Assembly: GCA_039933635.1 (NCBI GenBank)
Contig: JBDTNQ010000039.1
Coordinates: 1-32,766 of the forward strand
DNA from: JBDTNQ01 sp039933635
Lineage (GTDB): Bacteria; Acidobacteriota; Vicinamibacteria; Vicinamibacterales; SCN-69-37
Direction of reading: 5' to 3'
Length of the DNA: 32,766 nt
The notes beneath the pieces are model-generated. The model had not been told where the DNA came from. It did no database searches and worked only from the letters and a program-made list of their open reading frames with translations. Below are positions 23,529 to 31,725 of the stretch, piece after piece (the first letter of the stretch is position 1; each line of letters starts with the position of its first letter). The translations under genes were made by a program, and so were the position numbers.

Positions 23529-24254
23529 ATGAGGTTGTTGCAGACGTGGCGGTTGGTCGCCGTTGCCCTTCTGGTCGCCGGCGGCTTCGCGTGTGGCAGA
23601 CCCGCAGACGTGTCGCAGGCTCAGCCTGCGGCCCAGGCGCCGTTGCCCGAGCCGGGACAACTGCCTGAGTCGCAGCGGGTGGTGATCACCATCCTGGGCG
23701 ACAGTCTGACGGCCGGGCTGGGACTCACGGTCGCTGAGGCCTATCCGGCCCGGATTCAGGAGATGTTCGCCACGGAGGGCTATCGTGACGTCGAAATCTC
23801 AAACGCCGGCGTGTCCGGCGATACGACCGCCGGCGGCTTGCGGCGCATCGAGAGCCTGCTCGGTCCCAACGTCCGCATCGTTGTCGTCGCACTCGGCGGG
23901 AACGACGCCCTGCGAGGCCTGGGCGTGGCGCAGACGCGGGAAAACGTGAGTGCGATCGTCTCCGGACTACTCGAGCGCGGCATCCGCGTGATGGTGGCCG
24001 GTATGGAAAGCCCGACCAACCTCGGCGACGACTACCAGCGCGGTTTCCACGAGGCGTTCGCGCAGGTCAACGCGACGTACCGGGGCCGCATCACCTTCGT
24101 GCCGTTCCTGCTCGAAGGCGTTGCGGGCAATCCGGCCCTGAACCAGCCCGACGGCATTCACCCCAACGCTCAAGGCGCGCGCATCGTCGCCGAACACTTG
24201 TATCCACTCCTGCGCGGCATGGTCGATCAGTTGCCCGTCGGCCCGTCATCCTGA
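23529..24254 (+). CDS. tesA: Exported SGNH/GDSL arylesterase-thioesterase (TesA type)
   Basis: This encodes 241 residues. The N-terminus (LVAVALLVAGGFACGRPADVS) is a signal peptide with a Cys at the expected lipidation position, although the lipobox (GFAC) is not canonical. SGNH block I is ILGDSLTAGLG (Ser59), block II includes NAGVSGDTTAGG, block III is ALGGNDALRG and block V is PDGIHPNAQG with the catalytic Asp and His. This matches TesA-type lysophospholipase L1/arylesterase. It starts a tight operon with the two ABC transporter genes (6 bp and then a 4-bp overlap), the same partners as in enterobacteria. Its substrate may be a lipid or acyl ester in the periplasm. Confidence 0.9.
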   Translation: MRLLQTWRLVAVALLVAGGFACGRPADVSQAQPAAQAPLPEPGQLPESQRVVITILGDSLTAGLGLTVAEAYPARIQEMFATEGYRDVEISNAGVSGDTTAGGLRRIESLLGPNVRIVVVALGGNDALRGLGVAQTRENVSAIVSGLLERGIRVMVAGMESPTNLGDDYQRGFHEAFAQVNATYRGRITFVPFLLEGVAGNPALNQPDGIHPNAQGARIVAEHLYPLLRGMVDQLPVGPSS

Positions 24255-24260
24255 CATCAC

Positions 24261-24931
<671 letters not shown>

Positions 24932-24935
<4 letters not shown>

Positions 24936-27502
24936 CGCGGTCCACGCAGGTGCTGTTCGTGCTGCGCATGGCCTGGCGCGAGACACGCACGTCGTGGGGC
25001 CGTCTGGTGTTCTTCTTTCTCTGCGTCGGCCTTGGCGTCGCTTCGATCGTGGTGCTGCGCAGCGTGGTACAGGAGGTCCGAAGGACCCTCACGCGTGAAG
25101 CCCGCGCGCTTATTGCCGCCGACGTGATCGTTCAATCGAACCGGGAAGCCTCCGGGGCGTCCGCCGCGCGGCTCGCGGACGTGCTCGCGTCGCCTGATGT
25201 GGCCGGTTCCACTGAAGTGGTGGAAACACAGACCATGGCGGCCGCTCCCGACGGGCACGGGAATGGCGCCGTCAAGCTCGTGGAACTGCGTGGCGTCGAG
25301 GCGGAGTTTCCCTATTACGGCCAACTCGAACTCGAAGGCGGCCAGGCGTACTCGCATCGGCTCCTGGAGGGGCACGGCGCCCTCGTCCAACCCGAATTGC
25401 TCATCGCCCTCGACCTCTCCGTGGGGGATTCGTTACGTCTGGCGGGCCAGACCTTCCGGATCGCCGGCGCCATTGCCCGCGACCGAATCCAGCGGCAGGG
25501 GATTGCGCTGGGGCCCCGCGTCTACATCGACCTCGCGGATCTCAAGACGACGTCGCTGCTCGGGTTCGGCGGGCGTGCCACGTATCAGCAGCTGCTGCGC
25601 GTGCCCGATCCCAAACGGACGGCGGCGGTTTCCGATCGCCTTCGAGCCGCCGTCAAGGGCGAGCCGATGAGGGTGCGGTCGTGGCAAACGATGGAGGACC
25701 GGATTGGGGAGAACCTGACGACCGCGGAGAACTACCTGAGTCTGGTGGGGTTCGCGGTGGTGGTGTTGGGCGGCCTCGGCGTCTGGAGTGTCACGCGGGT
25801 GATCGTGCAGCAGAAAGTGCGCAGCGTGGCCGTGTTGCGCTGCCTGGGCGCGTCCGGTCCGAGCGCGCTGGCGATTTCGCTTCTGCAGGTCCTGGCGCTC
25901 GCGGCTGGCGGCTGCGTCCTTGGCCTTGCCATGGCGTCTGCGGTTCTGGCGGCCATCCCTGCGCGCGTGCTCGAGCCGCTTGGGGTCACGAGTGTGTCGA
26001 CCACCTGGTCCGCCGCCTGGCAGGGAGTGGCCGTGGGACTGCTGGTCTCGCTGCTGTTCGCGCTCGTTCCGCTGCTCGAGATTCGTAACGTCAAGCCGCT
26101 GTTCCTGCTGCGGCCGCACTCGGCGCCCACGGCGCGCCAGCGTGATTGGCGAAGCGCCATGGCCGGTCTTGCCACCGGTCTGGCGCTGGCCCTCGTCGCC
26201 ATGTGGCAGGCCAACTCCATCCGCGGCGGCGCCTATGTCTCGGTGGCGTTCGCCCTGATTGCCGGTGTGCTCTACGTTTCGAGCGTCCTGCTCGTCCGCG
26301 TGACGCGTCCGCTGGTCCACGCCTCGAGCGTCGCCGTTCGCCATGCGACGATCAACCTTGCGCGTCCCGGAAATCAGACGCGCGTGATTCTGATGAGCGT
26401 CGGGCTCGGGTGCTTCTTCATCGTGGGCGTTCGCGCGATGCAGACGCTGCTCGTGGAGGAGTTGACGACGCAGGTCGGGCGCTCGTCGCCGGACTTCGTG
26501 TTGATCGATATCCAGCGCGATCAGATCGAGGGGATCCGCAAGACGGTCGAGCCATACCTTCGGGCCCCCATACGCATCACGCCGCTCGTGCGTGGCCGCG
26601 TGACCGCTGTGGCCGGCACCCGGCTGCAGCTGGCGAATCCGGATGCCGTGCGTGAACAACGGGGGCTTGGCCGCGAGTTTGGGCTGACCTTCCGCAACGA
26701 CCTGGAATCCAACGAACGCATCACCGCGGGGACGTTCTGGTCGTCGCCCCTGACGTCCGCGCCCGAGGGCGTGGATACCGAAGTGTCGGTGGAGCAGCAG
26801 CTGCATGACGAGACCGGGCTCTCGGTGGGAGACGTCGTCCAGTTCGACCTTGCCGGCATTCCACTTCAGGCGAGGGTGACGAGCATCCGGCGCGTGGCCT
26901 GGGATGAGGCCCAGAACGGCGGGTTCGTCTTCGTGCTGCGGCCGGCGCCCGCCGTGGACCGTGCCGCGCAGAACTACGTCGGATTCATTCAGGTGCGCGA
27001 CGACCCGCGTGGCCGCGGCACGCTGCAGCGCGACCTGGTCCGCGTCGCGCCGAACGTATCGGTCATCGACGTCCGTGACGTGATCGCGTCGATTCGCGAC
27101 GTTGTGGCGAACGTGACCCTCGCGGTGACCGTCGTCGGCATCGTGACGCTGGTTGGCGGTGTGCTGATCCTGGTGGGCGCCGTCGCCATGACCAAGTTCC
27201 AGCGGGTGTATGAAGCCGCGATATATCGCACGCTCGGTGCCAGCACCCGGCTGGTGGCCACGATGCTCGCGACCGAGTACGGCCTCCTTGGCTTGTTGGC
27301 CGGCGTGCTGGGCTCAAGTGGCGGCATCCTGCTCTCATGGGTGCTCTGCCGTTACCTGTTCCACATCGAGTGGCACCTGACGCCCGGATTGCTCGCGGGT
27401 GGAGTCGTGCTGACGGCCCTGACCGTGAGCCTGATCGGGGTCCTCGCCAGCCTTGACGTGCTCGTGCGCAAGCCCATGGCGTCCCTGCGCAACGAACTGT
27501 GA
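24932..27502 (+). CDS. ybbP: FtsX-type ABC transporter permease (YbbP-like)
   Basis: This encodes 856 residues. The start is a GTG overlapping the ybbA stop; there is no ATG nearby. The first helix (RLVFFFLCVGLGVASIVVL) is followed by a large periplasmic MacB-like domain. A block of helices (about 270-460) contains LSLVGFAVVVLGGLGVWSVTR and LLVSLLFALVPLLEIRNVKPLFLLRP. A second periplasmic domain follows, and three C-terminal helices make the FtsX fold (LAVTVVGIVTLVGGVLILVGAVAM ... YEAAIYRTLGASTRL). Two repeated FtsX modules and the length match the YbbP/LolE-like long permease family. Its partner ATPase is YbbA. In E. coli the substrate of YbbAP is not firmly settled; extraction of a hydrophobic compound or lipid linked to TesA is plausible. 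Confidence 0.9.
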
Positions 27503-27521
27503 TCGTGGCGGTCTTCTACGA

Positions 27522-27527
27522 TAAAAT
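27522..27527 (+). promoter_or_regulatory. Possible -10 box upstream of the DksA/TraR gene
   Basis: TAAAAT lies 11 nt before the ATG at 27539, predicting a leader of only about 5 nt. It sits in the 36-bp gap after ybbP, in an AT-rich patch unusual for this DNA. Confidence 0.35.
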
Positions 27528-27538
27528 AGTGAGCTGAC

Positions 27539-27901
27539 ATGCCGGACAAGGTGCTCGACGAGGCGTTGCGGGAGAAGCTGAAGGCAGAGCTGCTGCGGAA
27601 GCGCGGGGAGATCCTGGCCGCGTCGACCGGCACCCGGCCGCTGCCCGAATCGGCCGATGTCAACAGCCGGCAGGGCGATCTGGCCGACCAGGCGAGTGGG
27701 AACAACGAAGTCCACATCGCCCTGAAGCTCAAGCAGACCGACGCGAAGATTCTGCAGGCCATCGAAGAGGCCCTGGTCCGGATCGAGAAGGGCGTCTACG
27801 GTATCTGCCGCGATTGCGGCGATCCGATTGCGGCGGCCCGGCTCGAGGCCATTCCCTGGACGCGGGTGTGCATCACCTGTAAACAAAAGCAGGCATCGTG
27901 A
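27539..27901 (+). CDS. DksA/TraR family zinc-finger transcription regulator
   Basis: This encodes 120 residues. A long N-terminal helical hairpin (LDEALREKLKAELLRKRGEILAAS ... NNEVHIALKLKQTDAKILQAIEEALVRIE) bears at its tip GDLADQAS, which contains the DxxDxA motif needed by DksA to act in the RNA polymerase secondary channel. The C-terminal zinc finger is complete: ICRDCGDPI ... VCITCKQK, with four Cys. It is therefore likely a functional DksA-type factor, in contrast to the degenerate copy at 12202. The stop overlaps the GTG of the next gene (GTGA at 27898-27901), coupling it to a ferritin-like protein. Which promoters it controls is unknown. Confidence 0.88.
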   Translation: MPDKVLDEALREKLKAELLRKRGEILAASTGTRPLPESADVNSRQGDLADQASGNNEVHIALKLKQTDAKILQAIEEALVRIEKGVYGICRDCGDPIAAARLEAIPWTRVCITCKQKQAS

Positions 27902-28392
27902 GCAATGATCTCCTCCTGAACACGCTGCTGGAGTTCCACCGCGATCGGCTGACCCAGCGGCAGCGGCACGTGGCCGTGGCCCGGCACGTCACCGACTACG
28001 ACTTCAACAACACCTACCAGAACATCATCTCGCGCGAGGACGTTCATCTGTCCTGGCTCGAGGCCGCAATCGCGGAGCTCGGCGGCACGCCGCCGACGAT
28101 TGCCGAACCCGCGCTCGGCGCGCCCCTTCGTAAGGCGGATTTCCTGCCCTTCGTCCGCGACGACGCCAAAGCGGCCGAGGCGCTGGTGACCAAATGGCGT
28201 CCGCTCCTGCCGTCGCTCACGAACGCCCGGCACCGCGGCATGCTCCAGGTCATCCTGGGTGAGGCCCTCGAGCACAAGCGCTTCTTCGACCAGATGATCT
28301 CCGGCCGCGAAGACTTGCTCGGCCGCCGATCCAACGGCCCCGGCAAGGACGGCACCGGTGACGGAGTCATGGCCGTCCGCTGGATCGAGTGA
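27898..28392 (+). CDS. Ferritin-like helical protein, uncharacterised
   Basis: This encodes 164 residues starting at GTG 27898, translationally coupled to the DksA gene. It is a soluble helical protein. The first part (LLLNTLLEFHRDRLTQRQRHVAVARHVTDYDFNNTYQNIISREDVHLSWLEAAI) holds an ExxH (EDVH) and the last conserved helix (HRGMLQVILGEALEHKRFFDQMISG) holds EALEH. These paired Glu/His positions, set in four long helices, look like a diiron ferritin-like site, but ligands are not all certain and no specific family is recognised. A Gly/Asn-rich tail follows. Its coupling to a DksA-type regulator is unusual and suggests that stress, iron or redox conditions connect them. This is inference. Confidence 0.65.
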   Translation: MSNDLLLNTLLEFHRDRLTQRQRHVAVARHVTDYDFNNTYQNIISREDVHLSWLEAAIAELGGTPPTIAEPALGAPLRKADFLPFVRDDAKAAEALVTKWRPLLPSLTNARHRGMLQVILGEALEHKRFFDQMISGREDLLGRRSNGPGKDGTGDGVMAVRWIE

Positions 28393-28394
28393 GG

Positions 28395-28456
28395 ACATCG
28401 GGTCATCGCGGTACCGGGATATCGGGTGATGGCATCGGGTAGTCGGGATATCGGGA
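28395..28456. repeat. Degenerate ATCGGG-type short tandem repeat
   Basis: Four exact ATCGGG hexamers and one near copy lie within about 60 bp, in phrases such as CGGGATATCGGG (twice). They sit between the ferritin-like gene and folK and reach into the region where the folK start should be. Both strands translate into Pro/Asp/Arg-like junk peptides, so no gene is claimed here. Confidence 0.6.
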
Positions 28457-28480
28457 CAATTCATCGAACCGTCTGCTCAT

Positions 28481-28954
28481 CTGGCCACGAACACCTCTGA
28501 AACCGTCGTCGCCATCGCGCTCGGATCCAATCTGGGTGACCGGCAGGCCCATCTGGACTGGGCAGTCTCCGCCCTTCGCGCAGACCTGGCGGATTTGCAG
28601 GTGTCCTCCTACATCGAAACAGCGCCGGAAGGCGTGCCGGATGCGCAGCCGCCGTATCTGAACGGCGCGGCTGTCGGGCGAACGACGCTCGAGCCCGATG
28701 CGGTGCTCCGGCGGCTGCTCCTTCTCGAGGCCGAGCGAGGCCGGCGACGGGAGCGCGAGCGCGCGGCCCGAACGCTCGACCTTGACCTCATCTTCTACGG
28801 AGACGCCATCATCGACCGGCCTGGCTTGCTGGTGCCACACCCGCGTTTTCGGGAGCGGCGCTTCGTGCTGCAGCCGCTCGTCGAAATCGCGCCGGACCTG
28901 CGCGACCCGGTCTCCGGCCGCACGATCCGGGAGTTGCTGAACGCACTTCCCTGA
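28481..28954 (+). CDS. folK: 2-amino-4-hydroxy-6-hydroxymethyldihydropteridine diphosphokinase, start unusual
   Basis: HPPK transfers pyrophosphate from ATP to hydroxymethyl-dihydropterin in folate synthesis. Conserved parts are ALGSNLGDR near the start, SYIETAPEG, QPPYLNGAA, the signature RAARTLDLDLIFYG with the two Mg-binding Asp, and LVPHPRF. All are present, so the enzyme should be functional. The frame is open from 28430, but there is no ATG, GTG or TTG between 28430 and the essential ALGSN block (codons from 28517). The first TTG, at 28595, would delete that block. I set the start at CTG 28481 (ATNTSETVVAIALGSN), which is a guess; about 157 residues result. A repeat array lies just upstream. 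Confidence 0.8.
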   Translation: MATNTSETVVAIALGSNLGDRQAHLDWAVSALRADLADLQVSSYIETAPEGVPDAQPPYLNGAAVGRTTLEPDAVLRRLLLLEAERGRRRERERAARTLDLDLIFYGDAIIDRPGLLVPHPRFRERRFVLQPLVEIAPDLRDPVSGRTIRELLNALP

Positions 28955-28961
28955 AAAAGGC

Positions 28962-28990
28962 AAAGGGCCCGGGTTGCCCCGGGCCCTTTT
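28962..28990. terminator. Bidirectional rho-independent terminator
   Basis: A perfect 12-bp stem (AAAGGGCCCGGG at 28962-28973 and CCCGGGCCCTTT at 28978-28989) with a 4-nt loop is followed by TTTT on the plus strand and has an A-rich tract (AAAAAGG) on the other side. It lies between folK and the convergent secreted protein gene and serves both. Confidence 0.9.
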
Positions 28991-29014
28991 GTTTTCCGCC
29001 ACGCGGCGGACGAA

Positions 29015-29527
29015 CTACATGCCCTTGCTGTAGCTGACCTTTGTCGTTGCGGGCGCGCCATCGCGGCCCATCGCTGTGTTGTTGATCACCATCTTGCCGG
29101 CCTCAAGCGCAATCACGCGCGTGGAGTCGCCATTCGGCGTCGTCGTGACGATCTTGATGGTATTGCCTTCCCAAGAGGCCTTCGAGACCTGCTCGGTCTG
29201 ACCGCCGCGGCCCATCATCATGTTCTTGCTCTCTGAGCCGTCGAGCTTGTAGCTGAGTTTCACGGGGTTCTGGCCCTGCGTGTACTCAACCGTGAGGCTG
29301 GTCGCATCCTGCGTGATCGTGCACTCCATGCCGAACCCGCCGCGTCCACCGCCACCGCCGCCGAAACCACCACCGCCGCCTGGACCTGGTGCGGCTGTCG
29401 GCGCCGCGCCGCCGGCCGGCGCGTCCATTGTCCACTTGCCTGCGAAACTCGGCTTCGCCTGCGCGAGAAGGCCCGCCGCCAGAATGACGACTGCGACCGC
29501 GCTCAGCATTGCTGTCATGCGTTTCAT
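29015..29527 (-). CDS. Small secreted beta-rich protein with Gly-rich linker
   Basis: This encodes 170 residues from the ATG at 29525-29527, with GAGGAG about 10 nt upstream; a longer frame to 29584 has no support. The signal peptide (MLSAVAVVILAAGLLAQA) precedes FAGKWTMDAPAGG, then a Gly-rich stretch (DNA 29335-29420), then beta-strands (CTITQDATSLTVEYTQ, VKLSYKLDGSES, GNTIKIVTTTPNG, TTKVSYSKG). This looks like the lipocalin-like repeat proteins common in Acidobacteriota, where FAGKWTLD-type starts recur, but I do not recognise a named domain. It lies 78 bp downstream of the macB permease gene on the same strand, so it may be part of that transport operon. Confidence 0.75.
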   Translation of the reverse strand: MKRMTAMLSAVAVVILAAGLLAQAKPSFAGKWTMDAPAGGAAPTAAPGPGGGGGFGGGGGGRGGFGMECTITQDATSLTVEYTQGQNPVKLSYKLDGSESKNMMMGRGGQTEQVSKASWEGNTIKIVTTTPNGDSTRVIALEAGKMVINNTAMGRDGAPATTKVSYSKGM

Positions 29528-29605
29528 CGTAAGAGTGCTCCTCAACAAATCGGACGGCCGTGCGCCGTCCGAAGGGCTAACCATCTGCCGGCCGTTGCCG
29601 GCCGC

Positions 29606-30826
29606 CTATTCGAAGCGCAGGGCTTCGATGGGATCGAGTGCCGCGGCCTTTCGGGCCGGGTAGAAACCAAAGAAGATGCCGACCGCGGCCGAAAACAGCA
29701 CCGCCACGAGGACGGCGTTGATTGACACGCTTGCGGCCATCCCCTGATAGATCCGGAGGAGCTCGGATATACCATAGCCCGCGGCAATGCCGCAGGCGCC
29801 ACCAAAGATACTAATCACGATAGCTTCGATGAGGAACTGAAGCAAGACGTCGGAGCTGCGGGCGCCAATGGCCAGCCGGAGGCCGATTTCGCGGGTACGT
29901 TCCGTGACCGATACCAGCATGATGTTCATGATGCCGATGCCGCCGACCACCAGCGAGACGCCCGCAATGCCGGCCAGCAGGTTCGTCATCGTCTGCGTCG
30001 TCTGGCTGCGGAGAGCGACGATGTCGTCGAGCGTCTGAATGGTGAAGTCATCCGGTTCGCCGTTGTTCAGGTTGTGGCGGGTCCGCATGGTGCTCGTCAC
30101 CGCCGCCTGCGTCGACTGAATGGCGTCGGCCGCCCGGGCCGACACGTAGATGCGCTGCAGGTTGGTGAGCCCGGCCAGCTTCTTCATCACGGTGGTGTAC
30201 GGCACGAACACCTGGTCGTCCATGTTGACGCCTCCGCCCGAAGAGCCCTTTGGTGCCATCACGCCGAGCACGCGGAAGACGTGGTTGCGGACACGAATCT
30301 GGACGTCGGTCGGATCCACGCCCTCTCCGAAGAGCGTGGTCGCCACGTTGGAGCCGAGGACGACCACCTTGGCCGCCGCCTTCACATCTTCGTCCGTGAA
30401 GAAGGACCCGTAACTGAGCGGCCACGATCGAATCGCGGGCAGGTCGACGTTCGTCCCCTCGACGCTGGTATTCCAGTTCTGGCTGCCGTAGATGAGCTGG
30501 AGGCGCGTCTGGACGCTCTCGGCGACGTACTGCACGTCCGGAATGTCGCGGAGCGCCTCGGCGTCCTCAGGGAGCAGGCTCACGCCCGTGCCCGATCCGC
30601 CGCGCACGCCGCCAACGGCCGACGTGCTGCCCGCGTAAATCGTGAGGAGGTTGGTGCCGGCCGTCTTGACCTGATCTTCGATCATCGCCTGGGCGCCGCT
30701 GCCGAGCGCCACCATCGCGATGACAGCGCCGACACCGATGATCATGCCCAGCATGGTGAGCGCCGTCCGCAGCTTGTTGCGCCCCAGCGCCTTCATCGCG
30801 ATCCGAAGCGTCATGAATATCGACAT
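29606..30826 (-). CDS. macB: MacB-type ABC transporter permease
   Basis: This encodes 406 residues with the MacB/FtsX layout. One N-terminal helix (LTMLGMIIGVGAVIAMVALGSG) is followed by a periplasmic domain of about 230 residues and three C-terminal helices (MTNLLAGIAGVSLVVGGIGIMNIMLVS, VLLQFLIEAIVISIFGGACGIAAGY, NAVLVAVLFSAAVGIFFGFYPA). The motif SVTERTREIGLRLAIGAR and the terminal LDPIEALRFE are diagnostic of MacB permeases. It lies 18 bp after the ATPase gene and works with it. Together with the adaptor further upstream it forms a tripartite-type exporter for hydrophobic or peptide substrates. An outer-membrane TolC-type partner is not visible in this window. Confidence 0.93.
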   Translation of the reverse strand: MSIFMTLRIAMKALGRNKLRTALTMLGMIIGVGAVIAMVALGSGAQAMIEDQVKTAGTNLLTIYAGSTSAVGGVRGGSGTGVSLLPEDAEALRDIPDVQYVAESVQTRLQLIYGSQNWNTSVEGTNVDLPAIRSWPLSYGSFFTDEDVKAAAKVVVLGSNVATTLFGEGVDPTDVQIRVRNHVFRVLGVMAPKGSSGGGVNMDDQVFVPYTTVMKKLAGLTNLQRIYVSARAADAIQSTQAAVTSTMRTRHNLNNGEPDDFTIQTLDDIVALRSQTTQTMTNLLAGIAGVSLVVGGIGIMNIMLVSVTERTREIGLRLAIGARSSDVLLQFLIEAIVISIFGGACGIAAGYGISELLRIYQGMAASVSINAVLVAVLFSAAVGIFFGFYPARKAAALDPIEALRFE

Positions 30827-30844
30827 GGATGGTCTCGTCGCTCT

Positions 30845-31639
30845 CTAATGCGCCGCGCCGGACTGTGCCTCGGCGGCGGTCGGGGGAATCTGATCCGGCT
30901 CGGGTGGTGGCAGGGCGTCGAGTTCGGCCTGTGCTTCGCGGCGGTGCAGAACCGGTTGATCCGCAACCACGCGTCCGTCGCGGAAGCGAATGAGCCGGGT
31001 GCCGTACTCGGCGATATCCATTTCATGCGTAATGAGCAATACCGTGATGCCCTTTTCGCGGTTGAGCCGCTGGAAGATCCCCATGACTTCGATGCTCGTG
31101 CGGGTATCCAGGTTGCCGGTCGGCTCGTCGGCCAGAATCAGCGACGGCTCGTTGATCAGGGCCCGGGCGATCGCGACGCGCTGCTGCTGTCCGCCCGACA
31201 ACTGGTTCGGCATGTGGTGATACCGCTGTCCGAGACCGACTAAGTCCAGCGAGGCAAGCGCACGCTTGTGGCGTTCGCCGGCCTTGAACTGATTGACGTT
31301 GCGATAGAGCAGCGGCAGTTCGACGTTGTCGAGCGCCGTGGTCCGCGTGAGCAGGTTGAAGCCCTGAAAGACGAAACCGATCTTCTGATTTCGCACGCGC
31401 GCCAATTCGTCCTTGCTGAGCTTGGAGACGTCACGGCCGTCGAGTTCGTAGACACCGCTCGTCGGCCGGTCGAGGCAGCCGGCGATGTGCATGAACGTAG
31501 ACTTGCCGGATCCCGAGGGGCCGGTCACGGCCACGAATTCGCCTGGCTCGATGGTGATCGACACGCCGCGCAACGCGCGAACTTCGTGATCACCCATGTG
31601 ATAGGTCTTGGTGAGGTCCTTCACCGCTATGACGGACAC
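30845..31639 (-). CDS. MacB-type ABC transporter ATP-binding protein
   Basis: This encodes 264 residues. Walker A is GPSGSGKST, the Q-loop VFQGFNLL, the signature LSGGQQQRVAIARAL, Walker B LILADEPTGNLDTR and the H-loop LITHEMD. It is in the MacB/LolD class, and in this organism the ATPase and permease are separate proteins, unlike E. coli MacB. The C-terminal extension (RREAQAELDALPPPEPDQIPPTAAEAQSG) is Pro/Glu-rich and probably unstructured. A strong hairpin lies just upstream, between the adaptor gene and this one. Confidence 0.93.
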   Translation of the reverse strand: MSVIAVKDLTKTYHMGDHEVRALRGVSITIEPGEFVAVTGPSGSGKSTFMHIAGCLDRPTSGVYELDGRDVSKLSKDELARVRNQKIGFVFQGFNLLTRTTALDNVELPLLYRNVNQFKAGERHKRALASLDLVGLGQRYHHMPNQLSGGQQQRVAIARALINEPSLILADEPTGNLDTRTSIEVMGIFQRLNREKGITVLLITHEMDIAEYGTRLIRFRDGRVVADQPVLHRREAQAELDALPPPEPDQIPPTAAEAQSGAAH

Positions 31640-31667
31640 GAATGCAGCTCCGTTCTGCTGTGATTAC

Positions 31668-31699
31668 GCGTGGCGACTGCAGTCATGCAGCCGCCACGC
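31668..31699 (-). promoter_or_regulatory. Intercistronic hairpin between adaptor and ATPase genes
   Basis: Arms 31668-31681 and 31686-31699 pair over 14 bp with one mismatch and a 4-nt loop. There is no T-run after it on the minus strand, so it is more likely to act as an mRNA-stabilising or processing hairpin, or an attenuator, than as a terminator. Confidence 0.55.
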
Positions 31700-31725
31700 G
31701 CTCAGCAATTGCTAACTCGAACTTG

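Noticed and set aside
28395..28456. Possible CRISPR-like repeat array
   Set aside because: The repeats are 6-12 bp, degenerate and without regular spacers, so this is a simple repeat, not a CRISPR.
30074..31243. Plus-strand frame of 389 residues
   Set aside because: It is antisense to the MacB permease and ATPase, with His/Arg/Val-rich composition typical of a high-GC shadow frame.
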